A DNA stretch of 64,000 nucleotides from Actinernus sp. WN-2022 (Eukaryota; Cnidaria; Anthozoa; Actiniaria; Actinernidae), in contig JAOWCC010001589.1 of NCBI GenBank assembly GCA_030867875.1, positions 82,297,537-82,361,536 of the forward strand, read 5' to 3'. Shown here piece after piece: positions 47,420 through 58,538 of this stretch. A program made the translations under genes and the position numbers. The notes under the pieces were generated by a model. It worked only from the letters and a program-made list of their open reading frames with translations. It did no database searches and was not told where the DNA came from. How positions within the stretch are numbered: position 1 is the first letter of the stretch; each line of letters starts with the position of its first letter.

Positions 47420-48890
47420 TATTTGTTCGAGGATATTAATTCAAAAAACTTAATTCTAATGGTGATCGAGTTTCTAAAAAAAAGTGTAATATATCCTCGA
47501 GTTCCCTCCCAAGAGAAATCAGAGGTATGGACTGAAACCCTTCATCTCCTATTACTTGAGGCTACCGACAGCTGGGCATACAATACTGACCGTGGTAATG
47601 TTAATGCCGTAGTGTTCTTAGATCTAAAGAAGGCATTTGATACGGTCAACCACGAGATCTTATTATCTAAACTAAACGCCTACGGTATACAAGGGAACGC
47701 TCATCATTTGTTTAAGTCATACTTAGATAACCGCAACCAAAAATGTTTCGTTAATTGTTCACTCTCAAAATGCTACTCTCTTAAATGCGGTATTGCTCAA
47801 TGTACAATTTTAGGCCCAGTTATTTCTACTATGTATCAGTGACCCAGAATGTATGCAGATGACACCCAAATATCAGCAAGTGGCTAATTGCAACCAAAGT
47901 TACTCTAAAGGCCCATATACGCGACAGAAAAAAAGGACGGCTCGGATAGAGAGAAGTACCGGTTCCATGAACATTTGCCCATTTACAAGAGAAAAATCTT
48001 GAAACGGTTCGGATAAAAAGTGGCACCAGTCCTCCAGCCTTAAATATGACTAAAACTGAATTTATGCTAATCGGATCGAGGCAAAAGCTAAATACTCTGG
48101 CAAAATCTCCTGCTCTTGCAATCAATGCAAGTTTTAACTACAATATCACTTGGAGTATTAATTGATGAAAACCTCACTTGGAGTAGCCATATCGATAAAT
48201 TAGCAAAAAAGATTGCCTCTGGTATCGGTGCTATAAAACGGATAAAGACCCTTTGTATCTTCAACGACATTACATCTTATTCAGTTATAAAAAAGAAACT
48301 CTGAATTTCTAATGGAACCTGAAACAACCATAGGGGCTTATCAAAGCCAGGACCCGGCTAATCCACAGATCGAATTGGAATTTAGCGTGTTGGTTTTCGT
48401 GGAGGACCCGGAGGAAAACCCTCAGAGCAAGGGCGAGATACCAACAAACTCAATACACATGCATGTGGCGCCGCGTCCGGGGATCGAACCTGGGCCACAG
48501 AGGTGAGAGGCGAAGCGCTTAACCACTGCGCCACCCCGGCTTCCCAAGCTTTGGTGCAACCGCATTTTGATTATTGCTATGTCGTCTGGGGAAATTGCGG
48601 CAAAACATTTCCCGACAAATTACAAATGCTCCAGAACCGTGCAGCCCGAGTGTTGACTTTTTCCAGTTATGACGCTGATGCTGACAATTTATTGCAATAT
48701 CTAGGATGGAGTAATTTAAGTACTCAACGCGGTCAATTTCATAAAGCTGTAACGGTTGAGGCTAACAAGCTCACTATTCCTTTACCGCGTACCAACTATT
48801 TAAAAAATAGTTTCAGCTATAGCGGTGCGGCTCTTTGGAACAGCCTACTCTTGAATTTAAGGGAGGCGGAATCTCTGAGTAAATTTTGAA
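47420..48890 (+). pseudogene. LINE reverse transcriptase fragment split by a SINE
   Basis: Plus strand. AVVFLDLKKAFDTVNHEILL (RT motif A) and CGIAQCTILGPV (degraded CGVPQGSILGP) are followed, after a gap, by LGVLIDENLTWSSHIDKLAK, then ALVQPHFDYCYVVWGN and LQNRAARVLTF to the C-terminus ALWNSL near 48840. The F/YADD segment near 47845-47880 reads only as YADDTQISA after a frame change. The 240-bp insertion at about 48306-48545 separates the thumb. This is the same broad clade as LINE B. Confidence 0.82.
48306..48545 (-). mobile_element. tRNA-derived SINE inserted in the LINE
   Basis: Read on the minus strand, it begins GGGAAGCCGGGGTGGCGCAG with TGGTTAAGCGC (A box) and then GGTTCGATCCCCGG (B box) at tRNA spacing. 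The tail runs toward 48310. It interrupts the LINE frame between VIKK and ALVQPHF. This is a different head from the other two SINE families in the window. The target duplication is not clear. Confidence 0.72.
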
Positions 48891-49009
48891 GCAGATGTTG
48901 CACTGCAGTAGTTTTTCTAGTTCTTAACATTATGACATTAGAATCACTAGTGATGTACGTTACGGCACTCACGGAAAGCAGATGAAGATAAACTTGACAT
49001 CTTCGCACC

Positions 49010-49180
49010 ACCTTGTAATATCCTATATGTTTTGGAATCAGTATCGTCCTCACAATTCCGGGATCATCTGAAACGTCTGAAGAAAGTGAGACAACCAACA
49101 AATGCCTTTCTGACAGCCACTGACACAGGGAGCCCACATTCCAAAAATAACTTAACTTGTCACATGAAGCAATAATTCTA
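49010..49180. repeat. Fragment related to the sequence upstream of the GPCR (55300-55460)
   Basis: Shared strings in the same order: GAAAGTG, AAATG, TGACAGCCACTGACAC, GGGAGCCCACAT, then ATGAAGC/AATGAAGC and ACCATATCC. Divergence is moderate. It may be a dispersed repeat or a leftover of a duplicated receptor locus. Confidence 0.5.
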
Positions 49181-50001
49181 CCATATCCAATTTTTTTATT
49201 CGAAGATGAATTACTACTCGTCAATAATTGAAGACAGCGGTCAACATGATCAGAAGTCCCTGCTCCGTAACACCAACAGGAAACCTGTACAACACTTTCC
49301 CACATGTGACTCGAAGGTTGATCTTGTCAATAAGTTTGCCGACTTCTTTATGAATAAGATCGACACTATTAGGAATAACCTGCCCTCAAAGACTGAATCT
49401 ATATGTTATGATATTGTTTCAGTGTCAGTCGGAGTTTTGCAAATTTACACCAGTTACTGCTAACGAACTTTCTGTCATTATTGGGAAGTTGTCTTCAAAG
49501 TCGTGTATACTGGATCCCGTTCCTGCATACATACTTACTAACTGTCTTGATGTTCTTCTGCCTGCCATCACTAGTATTGTCAATCTGTCATTCGAAACTT
49601 CTACTGTGCCTGACCGGATGAAGGAATCAGCTTTAGCTCCATTACTAAAAATAGATTCTTTAGACTTTGAACTTTTTGCAAATTTTAGACCGGTCTCTAA
49701 CCTCATGAATGCTTGTCTCTAAGATTATCGAGAAGGTTGTCGCTTTACCACTTAAGGACTACCTATGCATCAACAATCTCAATGACCTCTTTCAGTCCGC
49801 ATACAAACAGTTTCATAGTACTCAGTGAAAGCGCACTTGTACTCAGTGAAAGCGCACTTGTACGAGTACAGAATGACGTAAATTACGTGCCACTGATGGT
49901 CATGAAGCTGTTATACTTCTTTCTTGATTTATCGGCGGCTTTCGACACAGTAGACTATATGACATATCACTGTCTAGGTTATCTTCTAGATTCGGCATTA
50001 A

Positions 50002-50728
50002 AGGGATACCCGAGTGAAAAACACATTGGGGCTCAAAAGAATCTTCAACATGTTCTTTGTTCAGAAAATGTATTAAAATTTGATCAAAGGTTTTTAGTAT
50101 TAAGAACGAGCACCTCAAAGTTGGCCCCACGAAGACATGGGCGCCGCCATCTTTGTTTGCATTTACGGAAGTGACGTCACTTCGTCCCACCAGCGTTCTA
50201 CTCTCTCACTTATTAGGTGTTTTTAGGATGATAAACGCCTTAACTGTACCTCACATACATTGTAGTTCTTATACTTATTCAGAAGTCACTCGAGTCTTTT
50301 AAGCCATGTTGTTTTGCTGTTATTAAATGGCAGTTACGAGACCTTGTTGTTCGTCTGATAATTTCTCGCCTTCCCAATGCTTTTCTTCCTCCTCCCAGTC
50401 TTCTGAACTTTTCTCATAATGTCGTCTTCATCATAATTCCGGTTTCTGTAAGAATTCCTCTGCAATCTCGATGAAAATATATCCACTTTAATTCCGAGCG
50501 TGTGAAAATCATACAAAGACAAGTAGCCGCGATACGCTGGTGGGACGAAGTGACGTCACTTCCGTAAATGCAAACAAAGATGGCGGCGCCCATGTCTTCG
50601 CGGGGTCAACTTTGAGGTGCTCGTTCTTAATACTAAAAACGTTTGATCAAATTTTAATACATTTTCTGAACAAAGAACATGTTGAAGATTCTTTTGAGCC
50701 CCAATGTGTTTTTCACTCGGGTATCCCT
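50002..50728. mobile_element. TTAA-flanked (piggyBac-type) non-autonomous element, 727 bp
   Basis: Terminal repeats of about 195 bp start AGGGATACCCGAGTGAAAAA and mirror each other almost perfectly (50002-50195 against 50536-50728). TTAA at 49998-50001 and 50729-50732 is the target duplication. Excising the element with one TTAA gives a continuous LINE frame reading G-I-K-G-S-A-L-E-W. The arms contain AAGATGGCGGCGCC and TGACGTCA. The spacer encodes no transposase. The TTAA duplication is typical of piggyBac and Kolobok; which one is not resolved. Confidence 0.9.
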
Positions 50729-51110
50729 TTAAGGGAAGTGCTTTAGAGTGGTTTCGATCATAGATCGAAATCAATTTGTCTGCATCGATCGGCGGGTGTG
50801 AAGTCAACCACTCGACATCTGAACTGTGGCGTCCCTTACGGATCAGTTCTGGGACCAATTCTGTATTTGTTATACACTGCACCACTTGGGGACATTTTAA
50901 GGAAGCATAATATGTCCTTCCACTTATATGCCGATGACAATCAAATGTTTGCAACATTCCGACCCTCTGTTGATGGTCAGTTACAGTCCTCAATTTTAAA
51001 GGTTGAAGCGTGCATGTGTCATGGAAATCGATCTATCAATGGATGAGCAGCAATAAACTCAACAAGGATAAAACTGAACTTCTAATGTTAAGTTCACAAC
51101 CACCGTTAGT

Positions 51111-52451
51111 TACGATGGACGAGAAGGGCCACTTCCGACTTCCGACTTCTGACTTCCGACTTCCGACTTCTGAGTTTACGTAGTACTTTTAAGGAACGTT
51201 ATTTTTCGCATGTAATCAAAATATGAAAGATAAGTGGTGTAAACCACACACATATGTATAGTTTATTCTTATATTTCCGACTGGTTTGTTTGTAAAAAGA
51301 TTTCTGACGTTCGACTTCTGAGTTCCGACTTCTGAGTTCCGAGTTCCAACTTCTGAGTTCCGACTTCCGACTTCTGAGTTCCGACTTCTGAGTTCCGACT
51401 TGCATACATACATACATACATACATACATACTTTATTTATACACGTAACCTCTTCCAAACTATTTCCCGGTTTTTCCAAAATAATAATTCTCAATCGAAA
51501 CTGCAAGAAACGCTGTTTCTCTGGCATCTTTAAATCCGAAATACGGGCCAAATGGCTTGTTTTAAAGATACTTGGAACAAGGTTTCATTTGTCTCACTGA
51601 GTGATTAATCGTTTTATGTACATTTGTGCAGTTTCACGAAAACGACACTTTCTTAGATTCGTGAAATTCTACCTATTTTCAAATCTGCCATTTTATTGTG
51701 TTACTTAAAAAAACCTTAATTTCTTCCCATATAAATATGCCATTTCGGAGGTGTTTTCAAATTCAGCTCCTTCTACAACGTGGCTTTATGGTTGTTTTAA
51801 AAATGCTACAAAACTAACACTTTCACTTTAGCCCTTAAATCCTATATCACAAATAAAGAAAGACTGGACAAATTATTACGAAACTGATGGTATTTTATTC
51901 CTGTTACCTTATCGTAAGGGATTTGCAGGCGGTGTAACAAAATGACAGTTTCAGCTATACCGTGAACCATAAATCTCAATTTTTTTGAGATTCGGGTGAG
52001 TCTATCTTTTCCAAATTGACCATTTTAAGCTATACTGTGGATCTCAAATCTCAATTTTTTTTTAGATTCAGGCGGTGACTCGATAAGTTACAAACTGACC
52101 ATTTTAAGCTTTACGTGAACCTTAAATCTCATTGAATAGGACTGAAAATGCTATAAATGTTGCTCATGTACGTAAACTCAGAAGTCGGAAGTCGGAAGTC
52201 GGAAGTCGGAAGTCGGAAGTCGGAAGTCGGAAGTCAAAAATCCTTTTTTGGGGTCAAAAACCCTACAAACTCGGAAATATACGAATAAACTATACATATG
52301 TGTGTGGCTTACACCTCTTACCTTACATATACAAAGCCAATTTTGATTACATGCGAAAAATAACGTTCCTTAAAAGTACTACGTAAACTCAGAAGTCGGA
52401 AGTCGGAAGTCAGAAGTCGGAAGTCGGAAGTGGCCCTTCTCGTCCATCGTA
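51111..52451. mobile_element. Non-autonomous element with TAC terminus and 6-bp duplication GTTAGT, 1341 bp
   Basis: The ends TACGATGGACGAGAAGGGCC and then an ACTTCCGACTTCTG-type simple array are mirrored at 52380-52451. Similarity continues about 180 bp inward (CTGAGTTTACGTAGTACTTT, AAGGAACGTTATTTTTCGCA, CACACACATATGTATAGTTT). GTTAGT at 51105-51110 and 52452-52457 is a perfect 6-bp duplication, and removing the element rejoins the LINE frame. A second inner CTTCTGAGTTCCGA array lies at 51300-51402. It shares the 6-bp duplication and TAY start with the 8-kb transposon but not its terminal sequence. An IS3EU-like assignment is inferred. Confidence 0.87.
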
Positions 52452-53245
52452 GTTAGTCTCTCTTCGTGTTGGCTATGAGGTTATTCATCCCTCTGATCAT
52501 GAGTCGGCTAGAAACATTGGAGTCATTTTTGATAGGTCTTTAACTATATATGAATGATCACGTCAATGCTGTATGTAAGTCAGCTTTTTATCATTTAAGG
52601 AATATAAGTAAGCCATTAGGAAATATTTAAGTCTTCGGCAATTCTTTCCGGCAATTCTTTACTTTATGGCCTGCCTATTTATATATTCGTTACAGAAACT
52701 CCAGTATGTACAGAACGCCGCTGCTCGTCTTGTTACCTACACTCGTAAATATGAACACATTACTCCAGTTTTAGTCGAACTGCATTGGTTACCAATTGAA
52801 CAGCGTATTATTTTTAAGATTTCATTATTAACTTTTAAGGCATTGAATGGACTTGCTCCTTGTTACTTAACTGACATTATTGAACATTATAAACCGGCGA
52901 GACAACTTCGTATATACCTCGTCGATCGTTAGTCAGCCATTTACGAGACCCCACTTTTAATCTAAAGACATATGGTTATATCGAGCCTTTTCAGTTCACG
53001 CTCCTAAGCTATGGAATAACTGATTCCACTGGAAATTAGGACTTGCTCCAACGTTGCTGCTTTTAAGTCTAAGTTAAATACGTATCTTTTTAAATTAGCG
53101 TATGCAATAGATTTTTTACATTTTTATATTTTTACATTGCATAATTATCAATTTGTATTTGTATATTCATCTCTTTCTATTTTTGTAAAGCGCTTAGGGA
53201 GGTTTCATGAATAAGCGCTATATAAATCAGATGTTATTGTTATTG

Positions 53246-54248
53246 TTATTATACACACTAGGCTCAATTCTATTGTTAAGATGCTATTTGCTTTCCCCCG
53301 CGGTACAATGACTTGAAAACGGAGCTGTGTCACGGTAAGAGGCCTGCATTTCTTTCCGTGCCAGAAAAAAAATATTATTCAGTGATTTTTACATAAACTG
53401 ACAACGCTAGCACACATCCACGTGTGGAATGGTTGAAATCAAAGGAAGCATAATATAACTAACAAACTGTGCGTAGATCTAGTCTTCAAGGGAAACATTG
53501 CATATCCTTCAGTTCAATCATGCAAGCATTAAGCGAGGGGGTACCCATGCAATACTGACATTCGCAACATCAAGACATTTTTAAAATTCAAATAAAATTA
53601 TGACGGAAGTTCAAATAACACGTTAAGCACCATGACTGTTTATAAATAAATGGAATTTTGAAGTTTAAATGAAATTATGACCGAAGTTGAAAAGACATTT
53701 TAATTAAAATGTTGAGTTAAATTAAATTTTCAACAATTAATGCATTGAAGCTCTTATTTGAATAACCATCGCGGTTGGTTATTTCTATCCTTTGTTCATT
53801 TGCTTGGTCAAAATTTTTTTGCCACAATATTTATTTATTTATTAAGCTTCTGACAATAGATATATACAAGGGAAAATAAAATATAACAAACAAGTACTGT
53901 CAAGGAGGGACTAAACAGGTGATAAACACCTAGTGATATAAGTCCTCCAGATAAGACTAAATGCAAAGCAAGAAAAAAAATGTAACATTAATACGCTAAG
54001 AATTAGATCAAGAAACGACTACAAAAAAAATGTTTAGAAAATTATAGAAAAGAGATATTGGTCTCTCTACATGAGGGACAGCGGCAACAAGTGACCTAAT
54101 ATAATTTTCATTTTACAACATATCATCAGAACGGATATGAACAATAACTCAGTTATTGGCAGTTTAGTACTGGTCACTTGAAATGCTTCCACAACGTTTG
54201 ATTCACTAATTAGCTCGACCGTATCATCATAGTTTAAGAAAACTAACG
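53246..54248. other. Intergenic; possible LINE 3' fragment near 53825-53965
   Basis: TTTATTTATTTATTAAGCTT followed by AAGGAGGGACTAAACAGG and a dyad GGTGATAAACACC resembles the minus-strand 3' end of a LINE. The rest shows no feature. Confidence 0.3.
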
Positions 54249-55160
54249 TTAAACCTGAATCGTGAACAAAGACTTGATATCTCGAAGTAAGGTGAACACA
54301 GCGCTTCTTATTTCTTGATTTCTCCAGCAGTATATCAGAGGATTCCACAGAGAATTGGTACCGTAAAGCAGTTCGGCGATGTAAAATGCTTCCCGATTAA
54401 TTTGTGTAAGTCCTCCTCGCAGGATAGCGACAAAAACACAGATTAAGGGTAGATAACAGATTAAAGATGTCCCCACAACATAGGCCATTGTTATCGCTAG
54501 CTTTCTCTGTCTAGCGGTCGATTGTACGACTTGCTGAGCTTGGATCTGATGCTGGTGCCGTCTAACAAGTTTGAAGATTCGAACGTAAATTATAACAATT
54601 AGTAGTGTTCCTGAGACAAAAAGAGAAGTGGTAATTGAGTACAACATGTTTTGATCGATGAAAAAAAGTGTGACAGCAAGAATGGCCGATATGAAGTTTG
54701 CAACTGTGACCGCGTAAACTCTCTCGACTGTCACAAGTGAAGAGTACTGGAGATGAAAGAACAGAGCCAAGTACCTCTCTAAACTGACTGAAAATAATGT
54801 TAGAAACGAGAAAGAACAAAGAGCCCAACCCGAAGATTCTTTGAGTGCACGAAAAACGCAGGATTCGTGAAGAGTGTAATTCAAAGTGACTCCCATATAC
54901 ATTGGTAAAAAATAAAATCCAATGAGAAAATCCGACAGCACCAGTGAACAGATGATAATGTTCGGTAAAGTACGAAGAGAGGCATTGCGAAGAAAGACCG
55001 CCAATACTAAACCATTACAGACTGAAATGAAAAGCGCGAAGATACCAGCGACAATCGAAGTACATATCGAAATCAGCCGCAACCTTCCTGAATAGAAGTA
55101 TACACCATATAATTTGGCAGAGCAGACCGTCGAGTTTGTTGCAATTCTTACGTTTGCCAT
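54249..55160 (-). CDS. Class A (rhodopsin-like) G protein-coupled receptor, 303 aa, single exon
   Basis: A plasma-membrane receptor coupling an unknown ligand to G proteins. Seven hydrophobic segments are visible. TM1 carries the conserved N in SVCNGLVL. TM2 has SLVLSDFLIG (D2.50). A cysteine lies before TM3 (HESCVF). TM3 ends SLERYLAL, an ERY in place of DRY. TM6 has CYLP in place of CWxP. TM7 has NSLWNPLIYCW (NPxxY). The second extracellular loop is short and has no cysteine, so the usual TM3-ECL2 disulphide is absent, as in melanocortin/cannabinoid/adenosine-related receptors. N-glycosylation sites: NST in the N-terminus and NYT before TM3. The start ATG at 55160 (AAGATGGC context) gives a short N-terminus without a signal peptide. 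The frame is intact and no intron is needed. Ligand unknown; orphan cnidarian-type receptor. Confidence 0.9.
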   Translation of the reverse strand: MANVRIATNSTVCSAKLYGVYFYSGRLRLISICTSIVAGIFALFISVCNGLVLAVFLRNASLRTLPNIIICSLVLSDFLIGFYFLPMYMGVTLNYTLHESCVFRALKESSGWALCSFSFLTLFSVSLERYLALFFHLQYSSLVTVERVYAVTVANFISAILAVTLFFIDQNMLYSITTSLFVSGTLLIVIIYVRIFKLVRRHQHQIQAQQVVQSTARQRKLAITMAYVVGTSLICYLPLICVFVAILRGGLTQINREAFYIAELLYGTNSLWNPLIYCWRNQEIRSAVFTLLRDIKSLFTIQV

Positions 55161-55878
55161 CTTGTCTCGTCAAAGAAAAATAGTTTCATTTCACTTACTT
55201 AACAGCGGGACTAAACCTGGCTATACATACTAACACCTGGCGTGGTAACTGGTCGGCAAACAATTAACAGGGGATACAAATTTGTTAATTTCAAAGCTGT
55301 CAGGGATAAATAGTGATGACGAAACCAGTACAGGTGATGTCGAAAGAAAGTGTGACACCAATAAATGTTTGACAGCCACTGACACTGGGAGCCCACATGC
55401 CAAAAGTACAGAATATAATGATCACATGCAAATGAAGCTAATTTTCACCATATCCTTTTTCAAGGGATTCACCCCTCGATCCTCCCAGGGGCATAATGAC
55501 GAGGATATGCCCCATCCCCCCTCCCCCCTCCCCAGAAGAAGCTAGCTTCTAATTTGCTCTTTTCCGTCCACAGGGAGCCCACTCAAAGGATTTGTATATG
55601 TTTACATAAAAACATATTATTGTAAAGTCAATTGAATAAAAGTCATCCAAAACGAAAATATTGTGGTTCATTTGCACGAATTAGTGTTAAATAAAGACTG
55701 AGTGGTTTAATTGAAATAGTTCTATTTTAGTGGGAGACGTGTTGATAGGTATATAATAATTCATGGGAGGAAAGTTCAATGGCGAGCACACTTCACACCT
55801 CGAGAACTCCGCTCAAATAATCCATCTAGATAGACGCCACTCGACTCAAAAGTACCGCGAACACGAAGATCAGTATTG
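55161..55878. other. Region upstream of the GPCR
   Basis: It contains the segment (about 55300-55460) related to 49010-49180, a third GGGAGCCCACTCA-like string near 55575, and a C/T-rich stretch at 55515-55545. No core promoter element is clear. Confidence 0.4.
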
Positions 55879-58538
55879 CATGTCAAAGAAATCCCATTAA
55901 AAACGTCACGGAGAATGAACAATTTTCAAAGCCTAACACGCTAAAACCTTCAACCTAGAATGTCGCATGCGACCTCATCGGAGCAGCGATCGCAAATAAC
56001 GACTCACCAAGGTCCAGGTGAGGTAAATTTTGTTATTGCTCTCGTGGGGAAAATCACGACTCACCCGGGCCAGTATAAATGGCATTGCGACCCCTACAAC
56101 AAACCTCGCACATACCGTAATTATCCAGCACGAGAAAACTACAATGAATACCAGTCATGCAGGGAAAGTACTAATTAAAAGGATGTGAATTCTGCAACAT
56201 TTTTACAACGTACCAAACTGTTCAAAGGTTTTTGGCGAACTCTCATTTGAATTTCCTTTTTCTTGTCTGCGCTTTACCACAATTTCAGCTTGAATTATTC
56301 AGTTCAGTCTTAATTTCGTTATAATTTACAAAAGCAGTGAAATACTGGAAAGTTTATCCAAAAAACTGACTACTCAATAGTCTCCTTTGGCAGCTGTAAA
56401 ATCACGCTAGTCAACCATATAAACTCCGTTAAATTTGCCACGCCTTCAGTTTTAAAGATATGAGCCTAACATTTTGGCTCGCTCTTTTCATTTCTGGTTA
56501 TCATGTTGTTCAAGCATCAATATTGACAAGTTAAAAAGGTCACGTGACCATGTCCTGCAAAGGACCTATCAGTGATGTTATAATAAAATCATTTTCAACA
56601 CATTCTATTCCAAGTACAACTTACAGCTGGTCAAGGAGACTAAATATTGAGTTCAGTTTTTTTGGACTGTTTTTTGTAAATTATAACTGAAATAAGTCAA
56701 GCTGAAATTGTGGTAAAGCACAGACAAGAACAAGAAAATTGAAATGAGAGTTCGCAAAAAACAGTATGGTACGTAGTGAAAATGTTGCAGATTCACATCC
56801 TTTTAATTACTTCCCTACATGACTGGTATTCATTGTATTTTTCTCGTGCTGGATAATTACTGTACGTGCGAGGTTTATCGCAGGTGTCGTAAGACCGCAA
56901 TGCCATTTACACACGCACCATGACCCGGGTGAGTCGTGATTTTACCCACACGGGGCGGCGGAGCAATAACAAATAACATCAAAGTCATTGCGAACAAAAG
57001 CCTACATATCGACTGACTGACTTCCGGTATGACCGCAATGCCATTTACACACGCACCATGACCCGGGTGAATCGTGATTTTACCCACAAGAGCAATGACA
57101 AATAACATCAAAGTCATTGCGAACAAAAGCCTACATATCGACTGACTGACTTCCGGTATGACCGCAATGCCATTTACACACGCACCATGACCCGGGTGAA
57201 TCGTGATTTTACCCACAAGAGCAATAACAAATAACATCAAAGTCATTGCGAACAAAAGCCTACATATCGACTGACTGACTTCCGGTATGACCGCAATGCC
57301 ATTTACACACGCACCATGACCCGGGTGAGTCGTGATTTTACCCACAAGAGCAATAACAAATAACATCAAAGTCATTGCGAACAAAAGCCTACATATCGAC
57401 TGACTGACTTCCGGTATGACCGCAATGCCATTTACACACGCACCATGACCCGGGTGAATCGTGATTTTACCCACAAGAGCAATGACAAATAACATCAAAT
57501 TCATTGCGAACAAAAGCCTACATATCGACTGACTGACTTCCGGTATGACCGCAATGCCATTTACACACGCACCATGACCCGGGTGAATCGTGATTTTACC
57601 CACAAGAGCAATAACAAATAACATCAAAGTCATTGCGAACAAAAGCCTACATATCGACTGTATGACCGCAACGCCATTTACACACGCACCATGACCCGGG
57701 TGAGTCGTGATTTTACCCACAAGAGCAATGACAAATAACATCAAAGTCATTACGAACAAAAGCCTACATATCGACTGACTGACTTCCGGTATCAGCTCAC
57801 ACATTTCACTCGAAAATACATGGTTTGGGGAGCTATTTTGCTTTCTAAAACAAATCAAATGATTCATAACTCCTTTTTACCCTCGAATCTAAGTTATGTA
57901 ATATCTAATCTGCAACTGGTAATTGATTGGAATGATTTCGACGGGTCAAATTTGAATTTTCTTACGTGGTTTGAGGTGAATTTTACAACAAATATGGAGG
58001 ATGGTAAGCCTGTGTTGGTGGAAAACTGGATTTAGTCAGTTTAGACATGCGTATTACATACCGTGAGATCCACACAGAAGAATACATTTTCAGCATTTTA
58101 ATGTACAGAACGTCGAGGTTTCTCGAGTTTAGAGTAGGTCAAATCGCTGTTAAAGTTCCAAACCTTACTCTTTCTCTTGTGTTGACCTTTGATATGGCGG
58201 TAGCTGCAGCGCAGTAGGAGATATTTTCGAGAGTTCAAACGAAAGCAGGGAATTCTCCTTCGTATAGTTCCGTTATCAAAAGGTAAGCCATATTATAAAG
58301 TTGTAATGCCACTGAAGTTATCTCTCTCAAATAAAATCGCATTTACTTCAAAGCAAAATGTCCTCTTCTGTGTGCAATGATTTTGATATGCCGCACCTGG
58401 ACCGAGTTGGTGAGTCGTTATTATATTAGCGATCGCTGCTCCGATGAGGTCGCATGCGACATTGTAGATTGGAGGTTTTAGCGTGTCAGGCTTTGAAAAT
58501 TGTTCATTCTCCATGAGTAATGGGATTTCTTTAACATG
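55879..58538. mobile_element. Large foldback element, 2.66 kb, with nested inverted repeats and a 129-bp minisatellite
   Basis: Outer inverted repeats of about 144 bp (55879-56022 and 58395-58538) share AAAGAAATCCCATTA, GAGAATGAACAATTTTCAAA, GCGATCGCTGCTCCGATGAG in inverted orientation, and GTCGCATGCGAC. A second inner inverted pair (56034-56312 against about 56680-56960) carries a unit that is single on the left. On the right it is expanded to about seven tandem copies. No transposase is present. The right-hand unique part (57800-58390) includes AT-rich and exon-like sequence but no recognised gene. The structure resembles foldback-type elements. Confidence 0.75.
56890..57795 (-). repeat. 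129-bp tandem repeat, about 7 copies
   Basis: Units start near 56890, 57028, 57157, 57286, 57415, 57544 and 57660 (marker TATGACCGCAATGCCATTTA). Copies are nearly identical; the first and sixth are altered in length. A 330-codon minus-strand frame runs through because 129 is a multiple of three. It predicts a repeating 43-residue unit with a hydrophobic core (MTLMLFVIALVGKIT). I treat this as a by-product of the repeat and not a gene. Confidence 0.9.

Larger units (their letters stand above)
49200..53245 (+). pseudogene. LINE (L2/CR1-like) with two nested DNA elements
   Basis: Plus strand, excluding the nested elements. The linker (YYSSIIEDSG, FADFFMNKID) leads to SKSCILDPVPAYIL, then ANFRPVSNLM, then FLDLSAAFDTVDY (RT motif A) to about 49997. 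It resumes at 50733 with GSALEWFRSY, CGVPYGSVLGPILYLLYT and the catalytic LYADDNQMF (about 50925), and reaches 51104. It resumes again at 52458 with the thumb and C-terminus (VQNAAARLVTYTRKYEHITP, LHWLPIEQRI). The 3' end is AAGCGCTATATAAATCAGAT and (TGTTAT)n near 53245. Small frameshifts occur throughout. Endonuclease is absent, so it is 5'-truncated. Removing the two insertions restores continuous RT motifs. Confidence 0.85.

Noticed and set aside
49713..50190. Chimeric frame joining LINE and inverted-repeat sequence as a gene
   Set aside because: It crosses the 50002 boundary of the TTAA element. The two parts have separate origins.
56875..57867. 330-codon repetitive frame with hydrophobic segments
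   Set aside because: It exists because the 129-bp unit is divisible by three and has no start or promoter context. It runs through a minisatellite inside a foldback element.
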